Shown here: in pieces, positions 7,434-15,423 of the stretch
Numbering within the stretch: position 1 is the stretch's first letter
How the letters are laid out: the number at the start of each line of letters is the position of its first letter
DNA from: a virus
Virus record (IMG/VR): IMGVR_UViG_3300042519_004024
Location: 1 to 64,000 of that record
Length of the DNA stretch: 64,000 nucleotides
Strand: one strand, 5' to 3'
Notes under the pieces: generated by a model
Databases searched by the model: none
Told to the model about the DNA's origin: nothing
What the model saw: only the letters and a program-made list of their open reading frames with translations
Made by a program: the position numbers and the translations under genes

Positions 7434-7486
7434 TGTTCACCATACACTATTGTTCAGTTACACTGAACATCCCCTTTTAGTGAACA
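7434..7486. promoter_or_regulatory. Four-site symmetric array (TGTTCAC/TGTTCAG)
   Basis: TGTTCAC at 7434-7440 and TGTTCAG at 7451-7457 mirror CTGAACA at 7463-7469 and GTGAACA at 7480-7486. Both pairs share the exact dyad centre 7460, and neighbouring sites are 17 bases apart on each side. The inner pair forms an 8-base hairpin with a TAC loop. This looks like a protein-binding array such as an operator, an origin or a recombination site. Confidence 0.6.
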
Positions 7487-7588
7487 CCTCATCAGTATAG
7501 TATAAGAAACATACATATACATCTTATATAGATTATCCATATAGATAATGGGGGACAGTTTATTAAACCCACTGAATGGGGGGAATTT

Positions 7589-7616
7589 GTTTACAATAGA
7601 TAGTTTACTGTAAACT
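7589..7616. repeat. Palindrome AGTTTAC-T-GTAAACT plus extra GTTTAC
   Basis: Perfect 15-base palindrome at 7602-7616, with a further GTTTAC at 7589-7594. Confidence 0.5.
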
Positions 7617-7855
7617 TATTAATGTGTATTATATTTTAGTGTTGTATGATTATTATATTTTAATGCTAAATGTAAATACTTTTTACAATTGTAAGGTATT
7701 TTGTTAATAGTATATTACATTATGATTTAAGATATGTCCTAAGAATTACCACATAACCTTTATAGAAATGTAAGAGTATAGGATTAAGTTATGAAACGAA
7801 TGTCGTAGTGAATGAAATGAACGGTAGAGATGAGTGAGTAAATTAAATCTATACT

Positions 7856-8569
7856 CTACACATTAATGATAAACCACTCACCATTAAAATCTTCTACTAA
7901 ACAAGTGGAGTTCTCACAAAAGTCTCCTGAGTTCATATAATCTTTATCTAACTTAGGGTGATGAATATGTCCACATACCGCAACATCATATCCCTTCTGT
8001 ATTGTTAGTTGTTTTGCGTTTGTTTCAAAATCAGATACAAAGTTAATTGCTCCCTTTACTGATTGTTTAATTGTGTTTGCTAATGAATGATATGGTAGAT
8101 TAAACTTTCTTCTTATGTAGTTGTATATTGTATTTAATCTTATAACAAAATCATAACTCCATCCACCTATTACCGCTAACCATCTTACTTTCATTATAAC
8201 AAAGTCTAATACATCCCCGTGAAAACAAAAATACTTTCTTCCGTCTAATCCTTTGTGTACATACTTTCTTACAATCTCTATGTTATTCATCTTAAACGGG
8301 ACGAATGGTTTTAAAAAATCGTCGTGATTTCCTCTTATGTATATTACCTTTGTTCCCTGTTCACTTCTTTTCATAAACCTTCTAAATATCTTTGAACAAT
8401 CCTTACTCCATTTACCTTTTGATTTCATTGCCCAACCATCTATTATGTCACCATTTAGAATTAATATATCTGATTCATTCTTCTCTAAGAATTGTAGTAT
8501 CTTAGTTGTTTGTGATTGTCTTGCTCCTAAGTGTAAATCACTCATTATAATTGTTCTCCACTTTTTCAT
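7856..8569 (-). CDS. LpxH-like metallophosphoesterase
   Basis: A 237-residue protein from the ATG at 8569, whose ATGA overlaps the stop of the upstream glycosyltransferase. It has the full calcineurin-like motif set: DLHLG near residue 12, GDIIDGW, GNHDD, a histidine in CFHGD and CGHIHHP near the end. The layout matches the UDP-2,3-diacylglucosamine diphosphatase (LpxH) type, but the substrate cannot be read from sequence. With the glycosyltransferase it could modify host lipid A or cell-surface sugar. Untagged, so unlike the surrounding cargo genes. Confidence 0.85.
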   Translation of the reverse strand: MKKWRTIIMSDLHLGARQSQTTKILQFLEKNESDILILNGDIIDGWAMKSKGKWSKDCSKIFRRFMKRSEQGTKVIYIRGNHDDFLKPFVPFKMNNIEIVRKYVHKGLDGRKYFCFHGDVLDFVIMKVRWLAVIGGWSYDFVIRLNTIYNYIRRKFNLPYHSLANTIKQSVKGAINFVSDFETNAKQLTIQKGYDVAVCGHIHHPKLDKDYMNSGDFCENSTCLVEDFNGEWFIINV

Positions 8570-9270
8570 TTCCAATATGTGTTATCGTCTGAAAAGAATT
8601 GTTTATTGTTTCTATTCAAAAATGATTTAATCATTAACCTCATCATATACATTACCCCCTTGTTATCAAATCTTCTTGGTGGCGTGAATACTGTGGTGTT
8701 TATTATTTTAAATCTATTTGGTTTAATTTGTTTTGATAGTAGGTAATCCTCTGCAACCTTCGCTTCTTCGTCAAATCCCCCTAATTCGTTAAATGTGTTC
8801 ATTTTAAATAACATAAACCCACCTAAACAAAATGGTGATATGAACTTGGATATCTTCTGTATAAAATCAAACGTTCTAAACACATAGTTATATTTCCCGT
8901 TTGTTGTTCTTATCTTCGTTGTAAGTAAATCAATTCCTCCATATAACATCATTCTTGTTACTGTATTTAAAAGTGTCGGATCAAGTAAATACATATCCGA
9001 ATCAATAAATAAAACGTATGGTGTTTTTACGTATCTTGCTCCGTTGTTTCTTGCCTTTGCTGGTAGTCCCCCTTCTATTATTTTTAAATCAAACTTATCG
9101 TTTGTTCTTGATTCCAATTGATATGTGGTTTCATCGGTGGATGAATCTGAAATAATAACTTTTACGTTATCTATGTTATCTTGGAAATTTAATAGGGATA
9201 GTGTGGAGTCTATTGTTTTTGATTCGTTTTTACACGGAATGACTATTGTTAAAAATTTAGATAGTTCCAT
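8566..9270 (-). CDS. Family 2 glycosyltransferase (GT-A fold)
   Basis: A 234-residue protein with LTIVIPCKNESKTID at the start, SDSSTDET, and DSDMY as the metal-binding DxD. The later GGFDEEAKVAEDYLLSKQI corresponds to the acceptor and catalytic region of GT2 enzymes. No transmembrane helices are evident, so it is cytoplasmic or peripheral. It forms a two-gene operon with the LpxH-like phosphoesterase, which suggests changes to host envelope glycans or lipids during infection. Possibly acquired from a bacterium. Confidence 0.88.
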   Translation of the reverse strand: MELSKFLTIVIPCKNESKTIDSTLSLLNFQDNIDNVKVIISDSSTDETTYQLESRTNDKFDLKIIEGGLPAKARNNGARYVKTPYVLFIDSDMYLLDPTLLNTVTRMMLYGGIDLLTTKIRTTNGKYNYVFRTFDFIQKISKFISPFCLGGFMLFKMNTFNELGGFDEEAKVAEDYLLSKQIKPNRFKIINTTVFTPPRRFDNKGVMYMMRLMIKSFLNRNNKQFFSDDNTYWK

Positions 9271-9347
9271 ATAATATAACTATCTTTGTAATTGGGTATT
9301 TGGTATTAACAAATCGTTAATAAATTATTTAGTCTTATACTCTTTTA

Positions 9348-9788
9348 TTACATCTCATTTTTGATATAATAATTAATAACCATATTAAATATATCCTTTA
9401 ACACACGACTTGTTAATATGTCATAATTTATATATGCCTCATCTGCCGATTCTTCATCATATCCATAATAATAAAATACAGCAACATCATGTGGGTATAA
9501 CATTTCTATTTGTGTTAATAGATCATCTTCATCCGTTAAAACTAATGGGTTTTCATTCATCTCTATAAAAGTTAGATACTCTTCTTCTGTAGTAAGTACG
9601 ATCTCTTTAATTAATTTAATCTTAATGTCATCTGTAAAATATTCTTTACCTAAAAGATAAATTAGTTCTTTTAACCCCCCGACTAATCTGGATGTATCTA
9701 ATATACCATTATCTTTAATTTGATTAATTAAAAATTGGTTTAGGTTTTCCTCCCTTAATACTTTTCTGATATGTTCTTGTAGGTTCAT
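9348..9788 (-). CDS. Type D-tagged DGI/LVGG-family protein
   Basis: A 146-residue protein starting MNLQEHIRKVLREENLNQFL, tag end Leu-Arg-Glu. The next motif IKDNGILDTSRLVGG matches the paralogues at 908 and 21136, so this body type is found behind both A and D tags. The rest is acidic with many Tyr residues. It is the last gene of the six-gene type D operon reading from 13288. No enzyme motif; probable packaged protein. Confidence 0.8.
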   Translation of the reverse strand: MNLQEHIRKVLREENLNQFLINQIKDNGILDTSRLVGGLKELIYLLGKEYFTDDIKIKLIKEIVLTTEEEYLTFIEMNENPLVLTDEDDLLTQIEMLYPHDVAVFYYYGYDEESADEAYINYDILTSRVLKDIFNMVINYYIKNEM

Positions 9789-10451
9789 TTAAGTTAATTT
9801 TGTTATAATTTCATCAACAAGTTCTTCTGTTGTTTTTCTTTGTCCGTTTTCAGTGAAAGGATTTATATTTTGTTTACCCATATAAAATTCCCTTACACTG
9901 TTAATTGATTGTTGTATATCATCATCTTTGATTCCATCCTCTAAATTAGGTTGTCCCATCTTTTCCGCTCTGTCTTTTCTAGTTTGTTTTAGGAATTGGA
10001 TGTATGGTTTATCGTTTTCAGGTGAAAAAGGTAAACCAAAAACAAATAAGTTTGGTAGAGTATCTAATAGATCAGAATTTTTTATACTATCCCCACCAAT
10101 ATCCAAAACTACTTTGGTGTCACCATATTTTTGTAACAATTTAGTAAGAACACATCTCTTGTATTCATCATTTGTTGACCCATAATTATGTCCGTCTTCA
10201 GTTCTTGTAATATTAACTTCTACACCAGGTTCTCCCTTACATAATTCTTCATATTCTATACTACCTTCCATTTCATCAACATCTATATGAGGTATTCCCA
10301 ATTTTTCAGCAACCGCTTTAGCAGTTGTTGATTTACCAGCACCTGCCGTTCCAACAAATACAATAGGTTTGCTTTCGTAAACCCTTTGTTCTTCCTCAAT
10401 GATTAACCCCATCATTGATTTCATTCTTGATATGTGCTCTTGTAGGTTCAT
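9789..10451 (-). CDS. Type D-tagged P-loop kinase
   Basis: A 220-residue protein starting MNLQEHISRMKSMMGLIIEE. After the tag a kinase domain begins at about residue 29: IVFVGTAGAGKSTTAKAVAE (Walker A) followed by GIPHIDVDEMEG, as in shikimate kinase and related small-molecule kinases. It ends in a helix with KTTEELVDEIITKL. The domain is complete, so the tag is an addition to a normal kinase. The substrate is unknown. Part of the type D operon. Confidence 0.82.
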   Translation of the reverse strand: MNLQEHISRMKSMMGLIIEEEQRVYESKPIVFVGTAGAGKSTTAKAVAEKLGIPHIDVDEMEGSIEYEELCKGEPGVEVNITRTEDGHNYGSTNDEYKRCVLTKLLQKYGDTKVVLDIGGDSIKNSDLLDTLPNLFVFGLPFSPENDKPYIQFLKQTRKDRAEKMGQPNLEDGIKDDDIQQSINSVREFYMGKQNINPFTENGQRKTTEELVDEIITKLT

Positions 10452-10454
10452 ACT

Positions 10455-11252
10455 CTATAAATCTTTAACGTACCCATCAATACCATTTTCGTTTATAAAC
10501 TCTTTAAAATAAATTTGTTTTGTACTACCTATTCCTTTAGTGACAAATTCACCTTCATCATACATCTCACCGAACTTATCATTAACCCATTTTAATACAA
10601 CATCTATAAGTCTTTTCTCATCATCTTTAAAATTATTTAAATTATACCATCTAAATAATAAACCTTCATTCTCATACGAGTCTTTTATATTTTGATCGGT
10701 AGTTGTATCAACATAATTTTTAATAAATTTACTAATTGGAAGTATGTGTCCCGCCGTAGAGAAAAATATATTTCTATCACTATTTAATAAGTTATATTCG
10801 GTGGCTAAAATACAAATATTCACACCTTGAGTTGTATAACCAACCATAGTATATTTATTTAACAAGGTTGCCTTTTCTTCATCCTCGTCATCCCCTCTCA
10901 TTCTTCTCATAGTCTTAAATAACTTAAGAAATTCAGGTGATCTTTCTATTTGTTTGGATCCTCGGACATAATATGAATTTTTAAAAAGCTCATTTAAATA
11001 GTTATATATTAATTTATTTAATAAACTTTCATAATCAATTTCTCCCGATTCTTCTTTTGCCACTTCAGGTTCATAATTAAAATCTTGTTCATTTCCTCCT
11101 GAATTTAAATGGGTGTTATATGCATCCATTTTATCTTTATCTTCTTTAGATAATTCTTCTCCTCGTCCAATCTTATCTAAGATATCGTCAATGTTTTCAT
11201 TAACTAATCCCATCATTGATTGTATTCTATTTATTTGTTCTTGTAAATTCAT
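10455..11252 (-). CDS. Type D-tagged hypothetical protein
   Basis: A 265-residue protein from the ATG at 11252, which overlaps the upstream stop (ATGA). The tag MNLQEQINRIQSMMGLVNE ends Val-Asn-Glu. It is followed by a short helical unit (ILDKIGRGEELSKEDKDKMD), an acidic linker, and a C-terminal domain of about 190 residues that I do not recognise. There are no obvious catalytic residues. Fourth gene of the type D operon from its promoter. Confidence 0.78.
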   Translation of the reverse strand: MNLQEQINRIQSMMGLVNENIDDILDKIGRGEELSKEDKDKMDAYNTHLNSGGNEQDFNYEPEVAKEESGEIDYESLLNKLIYNYLNELFKNSYYVRGSKQIERSPEFLKLFKTMRRMRGDDEDEEKATLLNKYTMVGYTTQGVNICILATEYNLLNSDRNIFFSTAGHILPISKFIKNYVDTTTDQNIKDSYENEGLLFRWYNLNNFKDDEKRLIDVVLKWVNDKFGEMYDEGEFVTKGIGSTKQIYFKEFINENGIDGYVKDL

Positions 11253-12022
11253 TTTGTTATATCTATATACCAAACTTTTATTGGTTCTATCCCCATCTGT
11301 AATGCTGTTGATGTTCTTTTGAATCCACCAATTAAAACATAATCATTACCTTCTTTTTGTGTGAAGTATTTTACAACAAATGCTGGTGGTAGTTTTCTTT
11401 CTTCACCCCTTCTTGCGTAATCTCTATAATCATCTATGTTTTTTGCCAATCTTCTTGGGTCTTCTTCATCTGAATCTTTTAGTCGTTGTGATACTCTTGA
11501 CGATACGCCTTTTTCTGGTGATTTATTCCATAAGAAATCTGTTATTTTTCCCATATAATCTGTGTTGTCCACATTGTCAACATATTCACCGGTTTCTGGA
11601 TCTATCCCTTTCCATACTTTCATTTCACCAAGACCAAAGAATTTATACCCTTCTTCTATACATTGTTGGTCATTCATCAATATATCTTTTAATTCATTCC
11701 ATCTTTTTTCTTCTTTTAAAAGAGATATCATATTTTGATTTAAAAGTATGTCCTTAATTTCACCTTCACTTTCTACTTCTTCACCTTTGGCAAATTCAGC
11801 AATTGTTTTAAATGTGTGTGGCATAATACGATAAACAGTATCGTAGTTGTCGGGATTAAAAAACTCTTGTTCTGTAAACCTACCAGGGTTTCCTAGTAAC
11901 TCACTTAATTCTTGTGTAAAATATTCCTTTGTTGGGTATTCCCATTCAACTTTGTATGGGTTTGATACTTCATTTAATCCCATCATTGACTGTATTCTTG
12001 ATATTTGTTCTTGTAAGTTCAT
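11249..12022 (-). CDS. Type D-tagged ParB-like protein
   Basis: A 257-residue protein starting MNLQEQISRIQSMMGLNE (tag end Leu-Asn-Glu). The C-terminal 45 residues, with LPPAFVVKYF and VLIGGFKRTSTALQMGIEPI, then VWYIDI, match the ParB/sulfiredoxin-like fold, where a GGxxR motif binds nucleotide. The middle (residues 40-190) is unassigned. ParB-like proteins can be nucleases, CTPases or regulators; which applies is unclear. In the type D operon between 10455 and 12024. Confidence 0.7.
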   Translation of the reverse strand: MNLQEQISRIQSMMGLNEVSNPYKVEWEYPTKEYFTQELSELLGNPGRFTEQEFFNPDNYDTVYRIMPHTFKTIAEFAKGEEVESEGEIKDILLNQNMISLLKEEKRWNELKDILMNDQQCIEEGYKFFGLGEMKVWKGIDPETGEYVDNVDNTDYMGKITDFLWNKSPEKGVSSRVSQRLKDSDEEDPRRLAKNIDDYRDYARRGEERKLPPAFVVKYFTQKEGNDYVLIGGFKRTSTALQMGIEPIKVWYIDITK

Positions 12023-12023
12023 A

Positions 12024-12797
12024 TTATTTAGACTCAGGTAATTTCATATCCTTTATAAATTTATCGTGAGACTTTTTATAAGATTTCTGTGACTCATCAT
12101 TTGAATCTTTAGTGTATTGCCAATTCCAATAAAGTTTGTTGTTAGGTTTGAACCCATAATACTCATGACTTTCTTTTTGTGTTTCAGTAACATTCTCACC
12201 ATTCCAATTTTGTCCAACACAAATAAATCCTGATTCAATATCTTTAATTAAATTAGACTCACCTAAGGTTGAGTGTCTATTTTGAATCCATGTAAGTCTT
12301 TCCATTAAGTTTTGGTAATACATATTTGCTTGTCCCCATCTTACAGATGAAAAGAATACCACCGCATCTGATTCAAATAATTCTTTACTAACCTTCCATA
12401 GTTCATCTGATGGTTCATTAATATTTACCCAACATCTATGATGTCCTGTGGGGTTCTTTTTCTTGTCTTTAAGAGCCGCTTTTAATAATCCACAAGAGTT
12501 TCCATCAGCTCTTGATACATTACCCTCACATGGTAATATTTTAAGTTCTGTGATATCCATATAAGTTGCCTTGTTACCCAATTCTTCTTTAATGTGTAAT
12601 GCCAACAATCTTGATTTAGGAATGTCCATATTATTCTCATCCCAATTATATCTATTGGAACAACTTAGTAATAAAACTTTCTTTTTATTTTTAAGTATTT
12701 TAATTGTTTCTTCTAATACTTTCCATCCGTCAGATTGTACCATCTCTTCGGATAACATTATTGATTTCATTCTTGATATTTGTTCTTGTAGATTCAT
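12024..12797 (-). CDS. Type D-tagged NADPH-dependent FMN reductase-like flavoprotein
   Basis: A 257-residue protein starting MNLQEQISRMKSIMLSEE (tag end Leu-Ser-Glu). From residue 40 it has a flavodoxin-like fold: VLLLSCSNRYNWDE, a central SDAVVFFSSVRWGQANMYYQ segment that would contact FMN, and ESGFICVGQNWNGE. Four cysteines at about residues 46, 84, 98 and 117 are unusual and could bind metal. A packaged redox enzyme would be new among phage internal proteins (inference). Confidence 0.75.
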   Translation of the reverse strand: MNLQEQISRMKSIMLSEEMVQSDGWKVLEETIKILKNKKKVLLLSCSNRYNWDENNMDIPKSRLLALHIKEELGNKATYMDITELKILPCEGNVSRADGNSCGLLKAALKDKKKNPTGHHRCWVNINEPSDELWKVSKELFESDAVVFFSSVRWGQANMYYQNLMERLTWIQNRHSTLGESNLIKDIESGFICVGQNWNGENVTETQKESHEYYGFKPNNKLYWNWQYTKDSNDESQKSYKKSHDKFIKDMKLPESK

Positions 12798-13288
12798 TAT
12801 TTTTTCTTTTTAACACAATTAGGGTATTGTTTACCAAACATTGTTTTCATTCCTTTTTGAGTATATCCTTTCCAACACTTTTCTGTTAACTCACCTTCTT
12901 TCATTTCAATTTCAGAAGAATCTGTATCAAAAATTATATCACCTATTACATCTAATGTTTTTTTGTTTGTGGCGTTTTTAATTACCTTCGGGGCTTTTCC
13001 TTCATCGTATGCTTCTTTCCATCTTTTTGCACATAAACACCATCTATCTCCGCTTTTTAACATAGATAAATCATTTCCTTTTGATTTTGTAAACTCAAGG
13101 AATTCATCATCCACTTCACTACAAACCGTGTGTGTACCTCCATCTGTACTATCTGTCTTGCAATAACCATCCCTGAAATAACCTGTAATTGGATTTTTCC
13201 CGCATATTTGTAATGGTTTATCTAATATATTCATATCAGATATATCCATCATTGATTTCATTCTTGATAATTGTTCTTGTAGGTTCAT
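12797..13288 (-). CDS. Type D-tagged DUF2237 protein with CWKGY tail
   Basis: A 163-residue protein from the ATG at 13288 (MNLQEQLSRMKSMMDISD). The body has the DUF2237 signature: ICGKNPITGYFRDGYC, THTVCSEVDDEFLEF and GDRWCLCAKRWKEAYDEGKA. After it comes the tail CWKGYTQKGMKTMFGKQYPN and CVKKKK, a motif I know from the ends of other phage proteins. First gene of the six-gene type D operon; TATTTAT box 4 bases upstream. The biochemical role of DUF2237 is not established. Confidence 0.88.
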   Translation of the reverse strand: MNLQEQLSRMKSMMDISDMNILDKPLQICGKNPITGYFRDGYCKTDSTDGGTHTVCSEVDDEFLEFTKSKGNDLSMLKSGDRWCLCAKRWKEAYDEGKAPKVIKNATNKKTLDVIGDIIFDTDSSEIEMKEGELTEKCWKGYTQKGMKTMFGKQYPNCVKKKK

Positions 13289-13292
13289 AGTA

Positions 13293-13299
13293 ATAAATA
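13293..13299 (-). promoter_or_regulatory. Late-type promoter box TATTTAT
   Basis: Sense AGTATTTATTA, 4 bases before the ATG at 13288; drives the first type D operon. Confidence 0.6.
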
Positions 13300-13306
13300 C
13301 TATAAA

Positions 13307-13338
13307 AATAAAAAACCCCACCTATAATGGATGGGGAC
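13307..13338 (-). terminator. Intrinsic terminator
   Basis: Minus-strand GTCCCCATCC...GGTGGGG hairpin plus T tract after the nitroreductase gene. Confidence 0.7.
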
Positions 13339-13343
13339 TTTTA

Positions 13344-13973
13344 TTATTTTTTAATGAAGAACTTTTCGTTATCCCACCTTACTTTCTTTAGTGACGCAAG
13401 ATAATCATTTTCACCATCTCTATATCCTAATGGTAGAAGTGCTACTGACATTAAACCTAATTCTTGTAATCCTAAGATTCTATCTACCGCAGCAGGATTG
13501 AATCCTTCCATTGGTGTTGAATCCACTTCCTCTGTTGCTGCCGCCACTAAAGCAAATCCTAAACCAATATATGCTTGTCTTTGTGCCCATGTAACTTTTT
13601 GTTCATGTTCCATATTAGATAGTGAACCCTTAACCATATCACCTAATCCATTTAACGATTCTACAGGGATTTCTCTTTGTCTTGCAATCTCATTCATATA
13701 AATGTCTACCGCATCGTCTGATACGTCGTCCCATGTAGCAAACACAAGTACTGCCGATGAGTCTGCTAATTGTGATTGTCCGTAAGCGGCTCCTTGTAGT
13801 TCTTCTTTTAATTTCTGATCCTCTACAACAATAACATTGTATGGTGTAAGTCCGTATGAGCTCGGTGCAAGTCTTGTGACTTCTAAGATTCTTTCTAATT
13901 TATCCTGTGGGATTTTCTCCCCATTCATTTTCTTGGTGGCATATCTCCACTCTAATGATTTTAATAGTTCCAT
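13344..13973 (-). CDS. NAD(P)H nitroreductase family protein
   Basis: A 209-residue protein from the ATG at 13973 (MELLKSLEWRYATKKMNGEK). It shows the nitroreductase FMN-binding layout: RYATKKMN at the start, RLAPSSYGLTPYNVIVVED, then a dimer helix region with WAQRQAYIGLG and a C-terminal LPLGYRDGENDYLASLKKVR. Length and pattern are those of NfsB-like enzymes. It has neither a tag nor a TATTTAT box and has its own terminator, so it is an insert between two type D operons, probably of bacterial origin. Confidence 0.9.
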   Translation of the reverse strand: MELLKSLEWRYATKKMNGEKIPQDKLERILEVTRLAPSSYGLTPYNVIVVEDQKLKEELQGAAYGQSQLADSSAVLVFATWDDVSDDAVDIYMNEIARQREIPVESLNGLGDMVKGSLSNMEHEQKVTWAQRQAYIGLGFALVAAATEEVDSTPMEGFNPAAVDRILGLQELGLMSVALLPLGYRDGENDYLASLKKVRWDNEKFFIKK

Positions 13974-14075
13974 AATTATTTTTGTTTTACTCTCAATTAT
14001 AGAACTTTTAAATTTTATTGTAAACAAAAAATAGGGTTATTTACCCCCATCGATATTTGTTTTTGTATATTCATA

Positions 14076-14537
14076 TTATATAATTATTAAATCCCAAGCT
14101 TTACACCCATACTTATCGTTTATTAAATTTAAAAGACTTTCTTTCCAATTCATTTGTGGACCAAAGTAGTTTTCAATATCTTCGGCAAAGTCCTGATAAA
14201 ATACAATTACATTAAAACGTGGATCTTTAACATCAGGGAAATCATAACAAGGTTCAGGTAATTCATCTCTTAATTCTTTAGGGTAATCCCCATCATCATC
14301 GTATTTAGTATCATCAACCAATTTAAATATATAATCTTCATAATGATGTGTCGGTAAAACAAACCCGATAGCATATGGATCACAACATACCCCCATACCA
14401 CAGTTATAGTTTGCCCAATCGTAGTACATATCATCAAACCCATCAAACAACATATTAAGTAGGTTGTGTAGTACGGGTTTAATGTTTGTTTCTTCCCTTA
14501 ATACTTTTTTTATGTGTTCTTTTTTACTTCTCATCAC
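14076..14537 (-). CDS. Type D/A-hybrid tagged hypothetical protein
   Basis: A 153-residue protein starting MMRSKKEHIKKVLREE. It keeps the EHIKKVLREE half of the type D tag but has a different first part. The body is rich in Asp, Tyr and Cys (CGMGVCCDPYAIGFVLPTHH) and ends KYGCKAWDLIII. Its start overlaps the end of the upstream gene by 14 bases. Last gene of the second type D operon. Function unknown; the Cys and His residues may bind metal. Confidence 0.75.
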   Translation of the reverse strand: MMRSKKEHIKKVLREETNIKPVLHNLLNMLFDGFDDMYYDWANYNCGMGVCCDPYAIGFVLPTHHYEDYIFKLVDDTKYDDDGDYPKELRDELPEPCYDFPDVKDPRFNVIVFYQDFAEDIENYFGPQMNWKESLLNLINDKYGCKAWDLIII

Positions 14538-14826
14538 AATTTGTGTTTGTTATAATAGCAAATAAGGATACAGGTATATATGCTTTTAAAGAAACTTCCA
14601 ATTTTTCATTTAAATAATTACCTGAATCCCCATTATATAGTACAAGTATTATATATGTATTTTCCACATACACAGCAACTACATCACATACATTTTCCTC
14701 ACCAAGATAACTTATTGTGAGTTCCTCCAAAAGATCAGAAAATTTACCTTTATTTACAGTTTCTTTTTTAAACTTCTTTATGGTTTCTTCCCTTAATACT
14801 TTTATTATGTGTTCTTGTAGGTTCAT
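14524..14826 (-). CDS. Type D-tagged small hypothetical protein
   Basis: A 100-residue protein starting MNLQEHIIKVLREE, tag end Leu-Arg-Glu. The remaining 85 residues have a helix, then beta-rich VVAVYVENTYIILVLYNGD, and a hydrophobic C-terminal stretch. No domain recognised. Overlaps both neighbours by a few bases, so it is translated as part of the second type D operon. Confidence 0.75.
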   Translation of the reverse strand: MNLQEHIIKVLREETIKKFKKETVNKGKFSDLLEELTISYLGEENVCDVVAVYVENTYIILVLYNGDSGNYLNEKLEVSLKAYIPVSLFAIITNTNCDEK

Positions 14827-15422
14827 TGCTGTAATTGGTTTTTAACCGTATTATAAAAATATTCACTAACTTTTTTTGGTGAGTCAATATTTTTTCCTTT
14901 CATGTCTCTTTTATAATGACTAATCATCATTGATATTTGTTGTAATGAAATATTTTTGTACATTTGTGGTGGTGTAAATGAACCAATTAGTCCCATCTTT
15001 TGAAGTTGTCTGATTTTCCTTGCCGCGAATTCATCTGCAACTTCCTCTGTATTTTTCATAAACTCAGCGGCATGTCTTTCTGAAACATCACCCAAATAAC
15101 AACGATACATAAGTTCTTCACCATACTTTTTAAATTGATATTGGTGCGCAACTTCGTGAAGTATAACAAACAACAAAAATGGTAATGGTCTATTAAGTAC
15201 TGTTGAATTAATTAAAACCCCAGTTTCTAATGCGATACCTAATGCTGGTACACTAAAACTTGAGAAGTTTATTCTTTTACAGTTTGATTCTTCAATAAAC
15301 TTTTTTACGAATTCTTTTAGTTCATCTGACATATCATGTGTATTTGATAATTCATCTAAGAATACATCAATACCTTCTGTCTCTTCCTTTAATATTCTTC
15401 TTATATGTTCTTGTAAATTCAT
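14823..15422 (-). CDS. Type D-tagged zinc metalloprotease-like protein
   Basis: A 199-residue protein from the ATG at 15422 (MNLQEHIRRILKEE). A zincin motif HEVAH lies at residues 89-93 in LLFVILHEVAHQYQFKKYG, and EEVADEF at about residues 126-132 can supply the third zinc ligand. It looks like a complete minimal metallopeptidase behind a tag with Leu-Lys-Glu. One of three HExxH proteins with tags in this window. Target unknown; a host or envelope protein cleaved after injection is possible. Confidence 0.82.
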   Translation of the reverse strand: MNLQEHIRRILKEETEGIDVFLDELSNTHDMSDELKEFVKKFIEESNCKRINFSSFSVPALGIALETGVLINSTVLNRPLPFLLFVILHEVAHQYQFKKYGEELMYRCYLGDVSERHAAEFMKNTEEVADEFAARKIRQLQKMGLIGSFTPPQMYKNISLQQISMMISHYKRDMKGKNIDSPKKVSEYFYNTVKNQLQQ

Positions 15423-15423
15423 A

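Larger units (their letters stand above)
6954..7855. other. Gene-free intergenic region with dense symmetric elements
   Basis: About 900 bases without a convincing ORF on either strand. It holds a hairpin (6965-6982), a long-range inverted repeat (7342-7352 with 7396-7406), a four-site symmetric array centred on 7460, a perfect palindrome (7602-7616) and very AT-rich tracts (7615-7760). This mix resembles a replication origin or a major control region. No origin-binding gene is adjacent, so the role is open. Confidence 0.45.
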
